A DNA stretch of 64,000 nt from Bacteroidota bacterium (GTDB taxonomy: Bacteria > Bacteroidota > JABWAT01), in assembly GCA_020161835.1 (NCBI GenBank), contig JAIUNL010000003.1:223962-287961 (forward strand), written 5' to 3'. Below the pieces are notes generated by a model. The model ran no database searches and was not told where the DNA came from. It saw nothing but the letters and a program-made list of their open reading frames with translations. Shown here piece by piece: positions 34,501 through 42,884 of the stretch (positions are counted from its first letter, which is position 1; each line of letters starts with the position of its first letter). Position numbers and translations under genes: made by a program.

Positions 34501-34673
34501 TCGGAAAAAATGCTACCGGTTCATGGGGCATGAATGATCTCCTTGGCGGAACTGGCTGGGGCGTGAGAACCTATTTTGCCTATTTTCTCATCAGGGTTGA
34601 TATGGCATGGAGTTTCGACTTGCGGCAATCTTCCAAACCCAAATACTACATCAGTCTGGGCGGTGATTTCTAA
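31512..34673 (+). CDS. Outer-membrane fusion: gluzincin peptidase, beta-propeller and C-terminal barrel
   Basis: A 1053-residue secreted protein. A signal peptide (about 1-26, ending DGFSQ) is followed by a peptidase MA-like domain with the zinc motif HHELVHAVIND (His141-Glu142-x2-His145) and a downstream NEGLAEFSALEW (174-185) with the third-ligand Glu. Residues about 285-560 are TolB/PD40-type propeller blades (SPSISPKGDKIVYMTD, GISWSPDSKRIAV, PSFSPDSKKLVFVSDR). After a Pro/Thr-rich linker, about 340 residues form a barrel ending in KYYISLGGDF, with a terminal Phe as in BAM substrates. The start ATG 31512 has AAGG five bases before; a TTG at 31491 is possible. A related protein is encoded at 43743-46535. 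Function unknown. Confidence 0.88.
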   Translation: MKMKRFLNVIFWIILLQIGSSTDGFSQFQFGQNKVQYKDFSWSYIQSDHFDLYFADGHYQLAEFAINEAESAYVKIQRDFNYSLNARVSFIIYGSHNEFQQTNSIQGFLDEGIGGVTELFKNRVVLPFQGDYQMFAHVIHHELVHAVINDMFYGGSLQNVISSNIQFSIPLWFNEGLAEFSALEWDSNTDQFMRDAVINNYLAPIPQLSGYFAYRGGQSVWYYITQKYGREKIAEILHKMKSMRDVERAFQSAIGLNFEELSERWHRDLKVRYWPEIASRGDISVIGKRLIDHQKDGSNYNTSPSISPKGDKIVYMTDQNQYIDLFVMNALDGKTRKKLIDGQRNRNYEELHLLTPGISWSPDSKRIAVATKAGGEDAIMLIDVETGDDEKIETGLTGIFSVDWSRDGRFLVFQGLIQGVSDLYLYDLTEKKLTNLTNDVFSDLDPSFSPDSKKLVFVSDRMDYDAEVIASGKKKLNEFNLTRKDLYELNIETKKITRLTNTPEIEESNPVFVKDNSNILFISDRNGAYNLWHIQTESLKTRPLTDLLQGIQQLSVTYDGNRLAFSALNYAGYDIYTLNSPLEMKIPGDTLSPNLWATFRDAVKKAPDATGTSSVILPLQPDSLATFVFTPAETEKVPEQPADSINFKNYEFSVDPETTEQTTETVAGAFVDSGSNRTDDGGFRVFDYKLNFSPDLVYGNASVSSLYGVYGQTNMMFSDMLGNHQIFFATNLVLDLKNSDFYLAYNYLPKRVDLGVFGYHSSRYFTISDNAGSYDFYRYRNYGAGSTVSYPFDKYNRISLDLGYSVLSRENLDNQSTPVEQTWFVNPKLQFIHDTVLWGPLAPSNGTRYGASLYFVPKALSDRVSFWSLAGDYRTYFRITDYSSFALRAVGSFSNGATPQKFFIGGVENWLNVSFKNRENFPINTLADYVFAEPGLPLRGHEINTQNGTRYFITNAELRFPMLFWLLPEVGAGNFFMGNIFLDLGSAWDNNKSFKPFGKNATGSWGMNDLLGGTGWGVRTYFAYFLIRVDMAWSFDLRQSSKPKYYISLGGDF

Positions 34674-34684
34674 TCGGTCAGGAA

Positions 34685-35944
34685 ATGAATTTTACTCAGT
34701 ACTTAACAAAATCAGCCTGGCTGCCCTGTCAGGCTGAAATTCAGGCTAATCCCAGCCTCATCGTCGTCATCCCTGCCTACAAAGAACCAGATTTAGACCT
34801 CACACTTATTTCTCTTGCCAATTGTGAAAACCCTGGTTGTGATGTCGCAGTTTTGGTTGTCATTAACCAATCAGAAACTGATGACAAAGAAACCAATATT
34901 CAAAATGGAAATTGTAAAAATTCAGTTCTGGCTTTGAAGCAAAGACTCCCGGAATGGCTTTCTCTTACTTTTCTTGAACCGCCTCCTTTTCCACAAAAAT
35001 TTGCAGGTCCCGGCCTGGCAAGAAAAGTTGGAATGGATGAAGCCGTCAGGTGGTTTTCTAAAACGAATAATTCAAACGGAATTATTCTTTCGTTGGATGC
35101 AGATTCAACTGTTTCATCTACCTATCTCCTTGCCGTTAAAATGGCATTTGAAAACCCTGCGGTTCGTGCTGTTTCCATCTTTTTCGAACATCCGCTTTCA
35201 GGAGATGAGTCTTCTGATGTTTATCCTGCAATTATCCGTTATGAGTTATATCTCAGATATTATATCAATGCGCTTCGGGAAGCCGGATATCCGTATGCTT
35301 TTCAAACCATTGGGTCATCTTTTGCTGTTCGGGCCGATGTTTACGCACGTTCGGGTGGAATGAACCGCCGGAAAGCCGGTGAAGATTTTTACTTCCTTCA
35401 TAAACTCATTCCGGATGGTGGATTTTTTGATCTGACGACAACAACTGTTTATCCTTCTTCGAGAAAATCTGACCGGGTTCCGTTTGGCACTGGTCGGGCT
35501 GTGATGGATTATACCGAAAAAGGGGATCCGAATTACCCTGTTTATCATCCCGACATTTTTAATGACATCAAAAGGTTTCTTGAAATCAGAGAGTTGGACA
35601 ATTTTTCTTCCGATTCAATTTCAGCATTTCTTTATTCGCTGCCTCCATCTCTTCAGATTTGCAGAAAACAACGTGGAGTCGATGACCGTCTTGAAGAAAT
35701 TTCAGCCAATTCATCCACACCTGAATCCTTCAAAAAACGATTTCTCAGGTGGTTTGACGGATTTGAAGTTTTGAAGTGGATTCATTTGCTTCGTGACGAA
35801 GTTTATGGAACAATGCCCGTTACCCAGGCTTCAATTCATCTTCTTTCGAAAATCGGGATTCCATCCGGGTCAGACAAACCAGAAGAATTACTTAAACTTT
35901 TAAGAGAATTTGACCAGTCAAAAAAAATCACAATCATATTTTAA
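34685..35944 (+). CDS. Family 2 glycosyltransferase
   Basis: A 419-residue cytoplasmic GT-A fold enzyme. It has SLIVVIPAYKEPDLDLTLIS near residue 25, the DxD-like ILSLDADSTVSSTYLLAVKM, and an acceptor segment GSSFAVRADVYARSGGMNRR followed by KAGEDFYFLHKL, whose ED matches the catalytic base region of GT2 enzymes. Donor and acceptor sugars are unknown. An AGGA ribosome site precedes ATG 34685, and it is 11 bases after the outer-membrane gene, closing the compact run of ten genes that started at 19625. A role in surface polysaccharide or glycoprotein synthesis fits the context. Confidence 0.85.
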   Translation: MNFTQYLTKSAWLPCQAEIQANPSLIVVIPAYKEPDLDLTLISLANCENPGCDVAVLVVINQSETDDKETNIQNGNCKNSVLALKQRLPEWLSLTFLEPPPFPQKFAGPGLARKVGMDEAVRWFSKTNNSNGIILSLDADSTVSSTYLLAVKMAFENPAVRAVSIFFEHPLSGDESSDVYPAIIRYELYLRYYINALREAGYPYAFQTIGSSFAVRADVYARSGGMNRRKAGEDFYFLHKLIPDGGFFDLTTTTVYPSSRKSDRVPFGTGRAVMDYTEKGDPNYPVYHPDIFNDIKRFLEIRELDNFSSDSISAFLYSLPPSLQICRKQRGVDDRLEEISANSSTPESFKKRFLRWFDGFEVLKWIHLLRDEVYGTMPVTQASIHLLSKIGIPSGSDKPEELLKLLREFDQSKKITIIF

Positions 35945-36077
35945 TTGTCATGATGGTGCATTAGTCTGGGCGATAGGCTATTTTTGATTCTTTTTTTAAC
36001 GGCAACGGATTCCGGCCATTTTCCGAAACCCCCTGCCATTTCATTAAAACCCAAACCTTGATTTTTCGGGGAGAGTT

Positions 36078-37346
36078 ATGTTAACCATTCAGCAACGTCT
36101 GACCAACTCGTTTTATGCCATGCTCAGTTTGCCGGCTACGGCAATGGGCTTTGCCCTTTCTGTGCAGATCTCTGCTCTGAGCTGGATTCTGACTACCCAG
36201 TTTAATCTGGATATTCATGATGTAGGTCTGGTGTGGGCTGCTGGTCCGCTTGCAGGAATTTTTGGTCAGGTGATTATTGGATTGATCAGTGATAAAGTCT
36301 GGTTTTGGGGTGGTCGCCGCCGGCCTTTTATTGTCATTGGCGGAATTCTGGCAGCACTGATGTTGCTTGCCTTGCCAAACCTTGATCTGATTCATGAAGC
36401 TACAGGTGTGGCAATTTTACTTGTTGCCGTTTCGGTAGCACTTACTCTGGATCTTGCAATTAATGTGAGTTTTAACCCAACCCGTTCCATTATTGCAGAT
36501 GTGACCCCTGAAGGGAATCCCAGAACCAAAGGTTACACCTGGATGCAAACCATTTCAGGATTTTTTGGTGTTGCTGCCTATTTGATCGGTGCAATACTGG
36601 GTAATTTTACTCTCATTTATGTTTCCGTTTTTCTTGTGCTTCTTTTTTCGGTGATTCCAACCTTTTTTGTTGAAGAACCCCGGGAATTGAGTGTAACTGC
36701 TGATGGTGAATCTGAGGTTGCTGCACATGTTACCGAATGGAGTGAACTGTTTAAGTTATATGGTGCTCACGCCTTTACCTGGTTGGGTGTTCAAACCATG
36801 TTCGTTTATATTATTGCTTTTATTCAGCAAAAAATGCCTGCTCTCTCAAATGATGAAACTGGGCAGGTAATTTCAATTTCATTTGCCGTTTTAAATACAG
36901 TTGGTTTTATTCTGCCTGCATTTGTACTTGAGCCAATTGCTCAGAAAATTGGTCGTGTGAAAACCCACATGTCTGCCGTTGCGGTGATGGCTTTGGGTTA
37001 TGCCCTTATCGTTTTTATGGGCCATACACCACTTTCACTCTATATTTTAATGGCTGTTGTTGGAATTGGTTGGGCTGCAGTGGTTAGTCTGCCATTTGCC
37101 ATCATGTCTGAAAAAGTTGACAAAAACCGGATGGGATTTTTTATGGGAATTTTCAACCTGTCGGTGGTAATTCCTCAGCTTCTGGTAAGTTTGTTCGTTG
37201 GGAAGTTTGTTCTTGATGCGGCAGACAAAAATTTCATTTTTATATTCTGTGCTTCTTCTCTTGCCATTTCTGCAGTTCTCTGGCTCTTTGTGAAAGAAAG
37301 CCGGTTTACATCAACGGTTACACCCGGGGCCGGTGGAGGACACTGA
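36078..37346 (+). CDS. MFS transporter of the SLC45/GPH-like sugar transporter type
   Basis: A 422-residue permease with 12 predicted helices. The loop between helices 2 and 3, GLISDKVWFWGGRRRPFIVI, has the G-x3-D-x-n-GRRRP pattern of SLC45-type and plant sucrose transporters. The N-terminus includes SLPATAMGFALSVQISALS. It is expected to carry a disaccharide or other sugar with protons. A GGGGAGAG ribosome site lies just before ATG 36078. A TATTTTTG at 35979-35986 could be its -7 box, without a clear TTG upstream. The gene is a single unit next to the GT gene, converging on dgt. Substrate is not defined by sequence. Confidence 0.88.
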   Translation: MLTIQQRLTNSFYAMLSLPATAMGFALSVQISALSWILTTQFNLDIHDVGLVWAAGPLAGIFGQVIIGLISDKVWFWGGRRRPFIVIGGILAALMLLALPNLDLIHEATGVAILLVAVSVALTLDLAINVSFNPTRSIIADVTPEGNPRTKGYTWMQTISGFFGVAAYLIGAILGNFTLIYVSVFLVLLFSVIPTFFVEEPRELSVTADGESEVAAHVTEWSELFKLYGAHAFTWLGVQTMFVYIIAFIQQKMPALSNDETGQVISISFAVLNTVGFILPAFVLEPIAQKIGRVKTHMSAVAVMALGYALIVFMGHTPLSLYILMAVVGIGWAAVVSLPFAIMSEKVDKNRMGFFMGIFNLSVVIPQLLVSLFVGKFVLDAADKNFIFIFCASSLAISAVLWLFVKESRFTSTVTPGAGGGH

Positions 37347-37350
37347 GGGG

Positions 37351-37642
37351 AAGGTTTAAGGCATAAGGCATAAGGTTAAAGGTTAAATACTCAATACTCA
37401 ATGCTCAATGCTAAATGCTAAATTTTTAATGCTTTAATACTAAATTCGTGGGGCTGTCACGCTGAGTGTCCCGTCCCGAGAATCGGGGTCGGGACGTATC
37501 AAAGGGTAGTCAATGAGCGAAATCGAAGTCTGAATAAACTTTAGTATTTAACTAAAAAAATGAATTTCTTTGCGCCTTCGGGTCTTAGCGGTCTCCTGTA
37601 AAAACTGCATTTTCCTCTGCGATCTCAGCGCCTCAGCGGTGA
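37351..37642. repeat. Composite of four intergenic repeat families between converging genes
   Basis: No ORF. In order: AAGGTTTAAGGCATAAGGCATAAGG words (37351-37376, as at 8472); ACTCAATACTCAATGCTCAATGC-type words (37388-37411) with TAAATGCTAAATTTTTAATGC; a GTCACGCTGAGTGTCCCG segment with the palindrome CCCGTCCCGAGAATCGGGGTCGGGAC (37470-37495) and ATGAGCGAAATCGAAGTC (37513-37530); and TTTGCGCCTTCGGGTCTTAGCGGTC plus TCTGCGATCTCAGCGCCTCA (37569-37635), related to 5192-5404 and 8941-8962. Confidence 0.7.
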
Positions 37643-37649
37643 ATCGCCC

Positions 37650-38909
37650 TCAAACCAGATCTACAATACTCCCGAAATCCGGATCGAACAACCGTTTGTA
37701 CGTTCTTGTTGCAAACCTATCTGTCATGCCTGCTAAATAATCACAGATTACCCGGGCTTTTTCTGTCTCTGTCGTTTCGTCTGCAAGCCTTGCCCGAAGT
37801 GAAGGTGGTGCAATTTTATATCCTTTTCCCAGCACTTCCTGATCCATGAACGAATGAAACAGGCGTTCAAGCATCATATTTCCTTTATACTCAAACTGCT
37901 GAAGCTGTGGTGAAACAAAAACCAGGTCAACGGCAATTTTTTTGTAAAGGGAGGAAGCTTTTTCAGCTTCTCCGTCAATTTTGACTTTGAACTTCCATCG
38001 GTTTGAAAGTGCCTGGAATGGTGAATTCCATTCTTCGAGACTGGCAGATTGAATAAAGAACCCGATTTTCTTTGAAAAATACCGGTGAAGGTCACCTTTC
38101 TTTACCAACTCCTTAAGTTCAGAAATCAACAATTTTTCCTCTGCATCGAGAATTTGCCGTTCTTCCCACAATTCCAGTTTCTGAAGATTGATAAATCCGG
38201 CATGTGCACCGTCAATAATATCGTTTGCAGAATACGCAGTATCATCCGCCCAGTCCATGATCTGACATTCAACTGATTTGAGTTTATTGAAAGATTTCGG
38301 TTCAGGATCAATTGGCTGACCTGGTAAAATGAAGTCCAGTATGGGTTTCTGATTGTCGTAAAGAAAGTGGTTTTTGGGTGTCGTTGAATAACTTCCAAAA
38401 AGAGCTTTGTACTTCAAAATTCCGTCTATGAAAGCCCGTGACGGATTGAGTCCACGCCGGTGAGCACCGTCTCCGTAAATCGTTTCAGTAAGCAACCTGA
38501 GTGTTTGGGCATTTCCTTCGAATCCGCCGTAAGGAATCATGAGGTTGTGCAGGCTTCGTTCTCCCGCATGTCCAAAGGGAGGATGCCCGAGGTCGTGTGA
38601 AAGACAACTGGCTTCAACCAAAGCTTCATCAATAAAAAAATCAGGAGAGAGTAACGGGCTGGTTTTGTTCAGATAACGTGTTATTGATCGCCCGATTTGT
38701 GCAACTTCAAGAGAGTGGGTGAGGCGGCTGCGGTAAAAATCATATTCTCCTGAAAGAAATACCTGAGTTTTTGCCTGCAATCGTCTGAAAGCAGAAGTAT
38801 GGATGAGGCGGTCCCGATCAATTTCAAAAGAACTCCGGTAATCGGTTTTTCTTTCACCATCCAGACAGGTTGTATCAAATTCAGAGTAAAATTGGTTTTC
38901 AGATGTCAT
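37650..38909 (-). CDS. dgt: Deoxyguanosinetriphosphate triphosphohydrolase (HD family)
   Basis: A 419-residue HD-domain enzyme that hydrolyses dGTP (or other dNTPs) to the nucleoside and triphosphate. Signatures are RDRLIHTSAFRRLQAKTQVF, RSRLTHSLEVAQIGRSITRY (metal His), CLSHDLGHPPFGHAGERSL (His-Asp pair) and CQIMDWADDTAYSANDIIDG. It is the last gene of the coupled operon 37650-43665. ATG 38909 stands five bases after the previous stop; a GTG at 38927 that would overlap the previous gene is an equally possible start, with GGAAAAAT before it. Confidence 0.95.
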   Translation of the reverse strand: MTSENQFYSEFDTTCLDGERKTDYRSSFEIDRDRLIHTSAFRRLQAKTQVFLSGEYDFYRSRLTHSLEVAQIGRSITRYLNKTSPLLSPDFFIDEALVEASCLSHDLGHPPFGHAGERSLHNLMIPYGGFEGNAQTLRLLTETIYGDGAHRRGLNPSRAFIDGILKYKALFGSYSTTPKNHFLYDNQKPILDFILPGQPIDPEPKSFNKLKSVECQIMDWADDTAYSANDIIDGAHAGFINLQKLELWEERQILDAEEKLLISELKELVKKGDLHRYFSKKIGFFIQSASLEEWNSPFQALSNRWKFKVKIDGEAEKASSLYKKIAVDLVFVSPQLQQFEYKGNMMLERLFHSFMDQEVLGKGYKIAPPSLRARLADETTETEKARVICDYLAGMTDRFATRTYKRLFDPDFGSIVDLV

Positions 38910-38914
38910 TCGGG

Positions 38915-39655
38915 TTAACGGGTCCACATTTTTCCGATATTTAAGCTGAGCTGAAGGCTCTGAAAAATATCCTTTGGTTTTTCCTTGAAATCATAACCGG
39001 TCAATTTTGCCGGATCTAGCGGATCGGTATGCAATGGAACTGCTTCAACAAGCAAAGGAACTCCGCCCGGTAGATAATTGAATGTATACTTGAAACTGAC
39101 CCCTTGTAAACTTGTAAAGTTCATACCAAAATCAGCACCGAAGCCAAAAAAACCGCTAAACCCAACTTTCCAGACTCCATCACCAATTCCTGAAAAACTA
39201 TCTCCTTTGTAAGGATACGAGTACCCGAAAAGCGGACCTGCTCCTGCAGTAAGATACGGTCTGAAATTTTCAACAATGTCATCTTTGAAAAGGCGGTAGG
39301 TAACGGCGTTGGTTAAAGGAATCAGCAAAAGCGAATTGATTTTATTTCGTGTATATGAAAAACCATAGTAGTCATACTCTTCAAATTCACGTTCGTCTTT
39401 ACCGGGTGAGAGTTCAATTTCAAGCTGGTAGGCAAGAGTTTCATCGAACTGATACCGGTAATAACCGCCCATTCCGAATCCGTAACTGGTGATGAAAATC
39501 CTGAAGGCACCTCCCTGTTCAATATCTTTCATTTCAAGGATTTTGATTTGCCGCGTCGTCTTTGCCCGTGAAGAAATAGTATCGGTTTGGTTGACCGGCT
39601 GGGCAGTAATCTGAAAAAATGGAATCAGTAAGAGTAACGTAATTAAATATTTCAT
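38915..39655 (-). CDS. Putative outer-membrane beta-barrel protein
   Basis: A 246-residue protein with a clear signal peptide ending PFFQITAQ (1-18). The rest has alternating aromatic and polar residues and many glycines (GFGMGGYYRYQFDETLAYQL, LTAGAGPLFGYSYPYKGD, GFFGFGADFGMNF) with a terminal KMWTR, as expected of a small transmembrane barrel. I do not recognise a family. It overlaps the preceding hydrolase gene by four bases (ATGA), so it is made with cell-wall and lipid A enzymes. Confidence 0.75.
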   Translation of the reverse strand: MKYLITLLLLIPFFQITAQPVNQTDTISSRAKTTRQIKILEMKDIEQGGAFRIFITSYGFGMGGYYRYQFDETLAYQLEIELSPGKDEREFEEYDYYGFSYTRNKINSLLLIPLTNAVTYRLFKDDIVENFRPYLTAGAGPLFGYSYPYKGDSFSGIGDGVWKVGFSGFFGFGADFGMNFTSLQGVSFKYTFNYLPGGVPLLVEAVPLHTDPLDPAKLTGYDFKEKPKDIFQSLQLSLNIGKMWTR

Positions 39656-40596
39656 TGGCTTAATTCTCCTTGGTTCAGAGATCTCTGATTACTACGATCC
39701 TGATTGAGATTTTCCCTGATTCCATCTAAAGAAAGGAAAAAATCAAGGATGGCATTTTGTGTTTCAGGTTCAGTTAATAAACTGGTGTGAGTTGCCCCTG
39801 AAATTATTAATGTCTGGGGTTTGTTTCCGTCAGGTGCCGCATCAGAAAGTTCTCTCTGCATGTATGAGGGAATCCGTTGATCTTTTTCAGAAGCAATAAG
39901 CAGCATTTTCGCCTGAATCCTTCCGATAAAATTAACAGGCGCAAGATCCCGGAAAGAGTGACCAATGTGAACCTCTGCAAATTTGAGAAGCAGCAATCCA
40001 AACGGGAAGAGTGGAACCTTTGCCTGTCTGATATCCATGAGAAAAATTTCCCTTGAACTTGAAAATGGACAAAGAGCAGCGACACCTTTTATTTCAGGGG
40101 TTAATCCTGAAAATATAATTGATGCCGCACCACCAAGAGAATGACCCGCAACGAGAACAGATGCTTTCGGATATAAGGATCTGATCACCGTCATCGTAGC
40201 TTGTAAATCTTCAACATATTTATATACAGACATAGGCGGATCAACATCAGATTCACCGTGATTTCTTGCATTTAAAGCCACAACAGTAAAGCCGGCTTTC
40301 CAGAGATGATAACTGATAGGCCAAAGAAAGGAAGAATTTCGTGTCCAGCCGTGGGCAACAATTGCGATTGCGTTATTGTCTGGCCGGTCAGGTTGTTTGA
40401 GCAGCCAGGTTTTTAAAATCTTCTGATTTGCAGTTGGGTAATAAAGAGTTTCATAAGGTACGTTGTGTAATTCCGGCAGATTCTGGTTGGGTTCAAGTTC
40501 AATCTGAAAGGCGTTAAGAAATTTCTTCCATCCCAGCCACAGGTAGAGTGCTGACCCCAATAAAATGATTCCGGCTAAAATCAGAACGGTTTGCAT
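39652..40596 (-). CDS. Membrane-anchored alpha/beta hydrolase
   Basis: A 314-residue serine hydrolase with an N-terminal anchor (residues 3-22). The oxyanion segment is IVAHGWTRNSSFLWPISYHL, the nucleophile elbow is VLVAGHSLGGAASII (GHSLGG), and the late ISGATHTSLLTEPETQN supplies the catalytic His, with an Asp in ASEKDQRIPSYM. The pattern resembles YheT/BAAT-like and bem46-like hydrolases. The last 30 residues contain NQDRSNQRSLNQ low complexity. Substrate unknown. It overlaps the PBP gene (TGATG) and the next gene (ATGA), so it is translationally linked to peptidoglycan synthesis. Confidence 0.85.
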   Translation of the reverse strand: MQTVLILAGIILLGSALYLWLGWKKFLNAFQIELEPNQNLPELHNVPYETLYYPTANQKILKTWLLKQPDRPDNNAIAIVAHGWTRNSSFLWPISYHLWKAGFTVVALNARNHGESDVDPPMSVYKYVEDLQATMTVIRSLYPKASVLVAGHSLGGAASIIFSGLTPEIKGVAALCPFSSSREIFLMDIRQAKVPLFPFGLLLLKFAEVHIGHSFRDLAPVNFIGRIQAKMLLIASEKDQRIPSYMQRELSDAAPDGNKPQTLIISGATHTSLLTEPETQNAILDFFLSLDGIRENLNQDRSNQRSLNQGELSQ

Positions 40597-42884
40597 CAGA
40601 ATCCGATTTTCTTTCTTACAGGTTTTGCATCAGGTTTTGAATTATCTGAGTTCGTGTGTTTATCACAATTTGTAGTGGGTGCCGTTAGTTTGGTAAAAGT
40701 CTCAACGTACGTTTCCGGACAAAATTCAGTTGCCGTCTTTTTTGTTTCACGGCAAATGACCATTTCAAAAATTCCCGGTGGTTTTACAAAATTGGCCCGT
40801 TCAATATTGATATCAGAACGGTCATAAACCTGTTTCATAAATTTTGCCCAGATCGGCAGAGCAGCCCGGGCGCCCTGTCCGAATTCCATGGATTGAAAGT
40901 GAATTCGTCTGTCATCATTGCCAACCCAAACTCCTGCAGTAAGATCTGGAGTAAAACCAACAAACCAGGCATCACCATGTTCATTCGTTGTTCCGGTTTT
41001 TCCGCCGGCCGGACCGTAGAATTTGTAACGGCCTCTGGCTGAAGCTCCTGTTCCCTGATTAATGACGGTTTGGAGCATATTTGTTACAATATAGGCGGTT
41101 TCCTTTGAGAAAACTTCCTGTGAAGGAGCACTGTTTTCAAGTATAAGATTTCCGTTTATATCTTCAGCCCTTAAAACCAAAACCGGTTCAACGTGTACCC
41201 CCTCATTCGGAAAAGTTCCATAAGCAGAAGCAAGTTCAAGAGGCGTAACCTCACTTGAACCGAGGGCAATTGAGTTAACAGCCTGTAGTTTTGATTTAAT
41301 TCCCATTCGCTGTGCGTATTGTACAACATCTGAAGGTTTCGCAATATCCATCACCAGTCTGATCGTGATCAGGTTGAGAGATTCTCTCAGCGCATCACGA
41401 AGGGTCGTCATTCCGCCAAAATCACCTTCTGAATTTTTTGGAGTCCACCAGCCGCCGGGAACCGTAGCATCTTCGATTGTGATGGGTTGGTTGAGAACCT
41501 CATACGTTGGCGGATACCCTTTATCAATCACAACACTGTAGATGATGGGTTTAAATGCTGAACCTGGCTGGCGTTTTGCCAAAGCAACGTGGTCAAATTT
41601 TGTTTTTGAAAAATCACGGCCGCCAACCCAGGCCTTTACGTATCCGTCGTGCGGGTCAAGAACGACAAAGGCTGCCTGAAGACTTTTCTTTTCATTTTTG
41701 ATACTGTCAACGAAAGCCTTGTTCAGACGGAACCGTTTCAATGCTTCTGCGGGTCGTTCTTTGCGTAAAACTGCATTTTGATAAGGTGTTGTTTCCTGAA
41801 TCAGAATATTCAGCAGATCATTTTCCCATTTAAATGTTTTGTCGAAGAACACCTGAATGGAGTCAAGGTGACTGGTAACAACAGAATTGGCAATTTTCTG
41901 CATTTTTGAGTCAATACTCGTGTAAATGCTGAGTCCGTCATTGTAAAGGTTAAACCCTCTAACTTCACCTTCATCCTGAAGATATTGTCTGATCCGCTCG
42001 GTGAAGTAGGGTGCAAGACCCATATCGGTTACTGAAGTAAAATTGGTTACAACAGGTTGTTTTGTCAATTCCTTATATTCTGCATCAGAAATATACCCGA
42101 CTTCACGCATATTATAAAGAATAATGTTTCGCCGTTCGAGGGCTTTTTCCGGTCTTGTTACCGGGTTGTACCGGTTTGGTGAAGGAAGGATTCCAATAAG
42201 AGTTGCTGCTTCAAGAATCGTGAGTTCTTTTGCTGTTTTCCCAAAATAGGTCTGAGAAGCAGCCTGTACCCCATGTGCCCCTGATCCAAAATAAACCGAG
42301 TTCAGATACATGGCCAGAATTTCATCCTTGGTATAGGTTCTTTCAATCTGGATGGCCGTGTACAGCTCTCTGATTTTCCGGGTATAAGTTTGCTCTGCCG
42401 ATTTGAGAAACAGCGTCCGGGAAAGCTGCTGGGTGATGGTACTTGCTCCCTGTTCAATTGACATGGTGGCAATGTTGATTCCCATCGCTTTAATGGTTCT
42501 GACGAGATCAAAACCCCAATGATCATAAAACCGGCGGTCTTCTGAAGCAAGAAGTGCATTTATAACCAGTGGAGACATTTCGCTTAGGGGAACGAGTCGC
42601 CGGTTGGTGTTAAAAAAACGATGAATAACTTCACCATCATTTGAATAGACGACTGAAGCTAATTCTGGTTTTGGATTTTCAAGTTCTTCAAGACTCGGCA
42701 GATTGGTAAGTGAGCTGAAGATTACGAAAAGAATCAATACCGTCACAACCGGGATGCCAATCCAAAGTGCCTTTTTTAATCGTTTTTCAATTTTAAGGAT
42801 TTTTTGTACTGATTTCCGATAAGCCGGATCATTGAAATAATCACTTTTGTTGATTCCGCTTTTATCGGTTTTCGGGTCAGACAT
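40596..42884 (-). CDS. Class A penicillin-binding protein (PBP1A-like)
   Basis: A 762-residue bifunctional peptidoglycan synthase. A cytoplasmic N-tail and transmembrane helix (about 39-60) precede the GT51 glycosyltransferase domain with ALLASEDRRFYDHWGFD, GASTITQQLSRTLFL and RKIRELYTAIQIERTYTK. The transpeptidase domain follows, with the active Ser in QPGSAFKPIIYS (SxxK), SLN in RESLNLITIRL and the KTG box in GGKTGTTNEHGDAWF. Pro/Thr-poor C-terminal tail includes four cysteines (ICRETKKTATEFCPE, TNCDKHT). ATG 42884 with AAGGAAA before it overlaps lpxH by eight bases. Confidence 0.95.
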   Translation of the reverse strand: MSDPKTDKSGINKSDYFNDPAYRKSVQKILKIEKRLKKALWIGIPVVTVLILFVIFSSLTNLPSLEELENPKPELASVVYSNDGEVIHRFFNTNRRLVPLSEMSPLVINALLASEDRRFYDHWGFDLVRTIKAMGINIATMSIEQGASTITQQLSRTLFLKSAEQTYTRKIRELYTAIQIERTYTKDEILAMYLNSVYFGSGAHGVQAASQTYFGKTAKELTILEAATLIGILPSPNRYNPVTRPEKALERRNIILYNMREVGYISDAEYKELTKQPVVTNFTSVTDMGLAPYFTERIRQYLQDEGEVRGFNLYNDGLSIYTSIDSKMQKIANSVVTSHLDSIQVFFDKTFKWENDLLNILIQETTPYQNAVLRKERPAEALKRFRLNKAFVDSIKNEKKSLQAAFVVLDPHDGYVKAWVGGRDFSKTKFDHVALAKRQPGSAFKPIIYSVVIDKGYPPTYEVLNQPITIEDATVPGGWWTPKNSEGDFGGMTTLRDALRESLNLITIRLVMDIAKPSDVVQYAQRMGIKSKLQAVNSIALGSSEVTPLELASAYGTFPNEGVHVEPVLVLRAEDINGNLILENSAPSQEVFSKETAYIVTNMLQTVINQGTGASARGRYKFYGPAGGKTGTTNEHGDAWFVGFTPDLTAGVWVGNDDRRIHFQSMEFGQGARAALPIWAKFMKQVYDRSDINIERANFVKPPGIFEMVICRETKKTATEFCPETYVETFTKLTAPTTNCDKHTNSDNSKPDAKPVRKKIGF

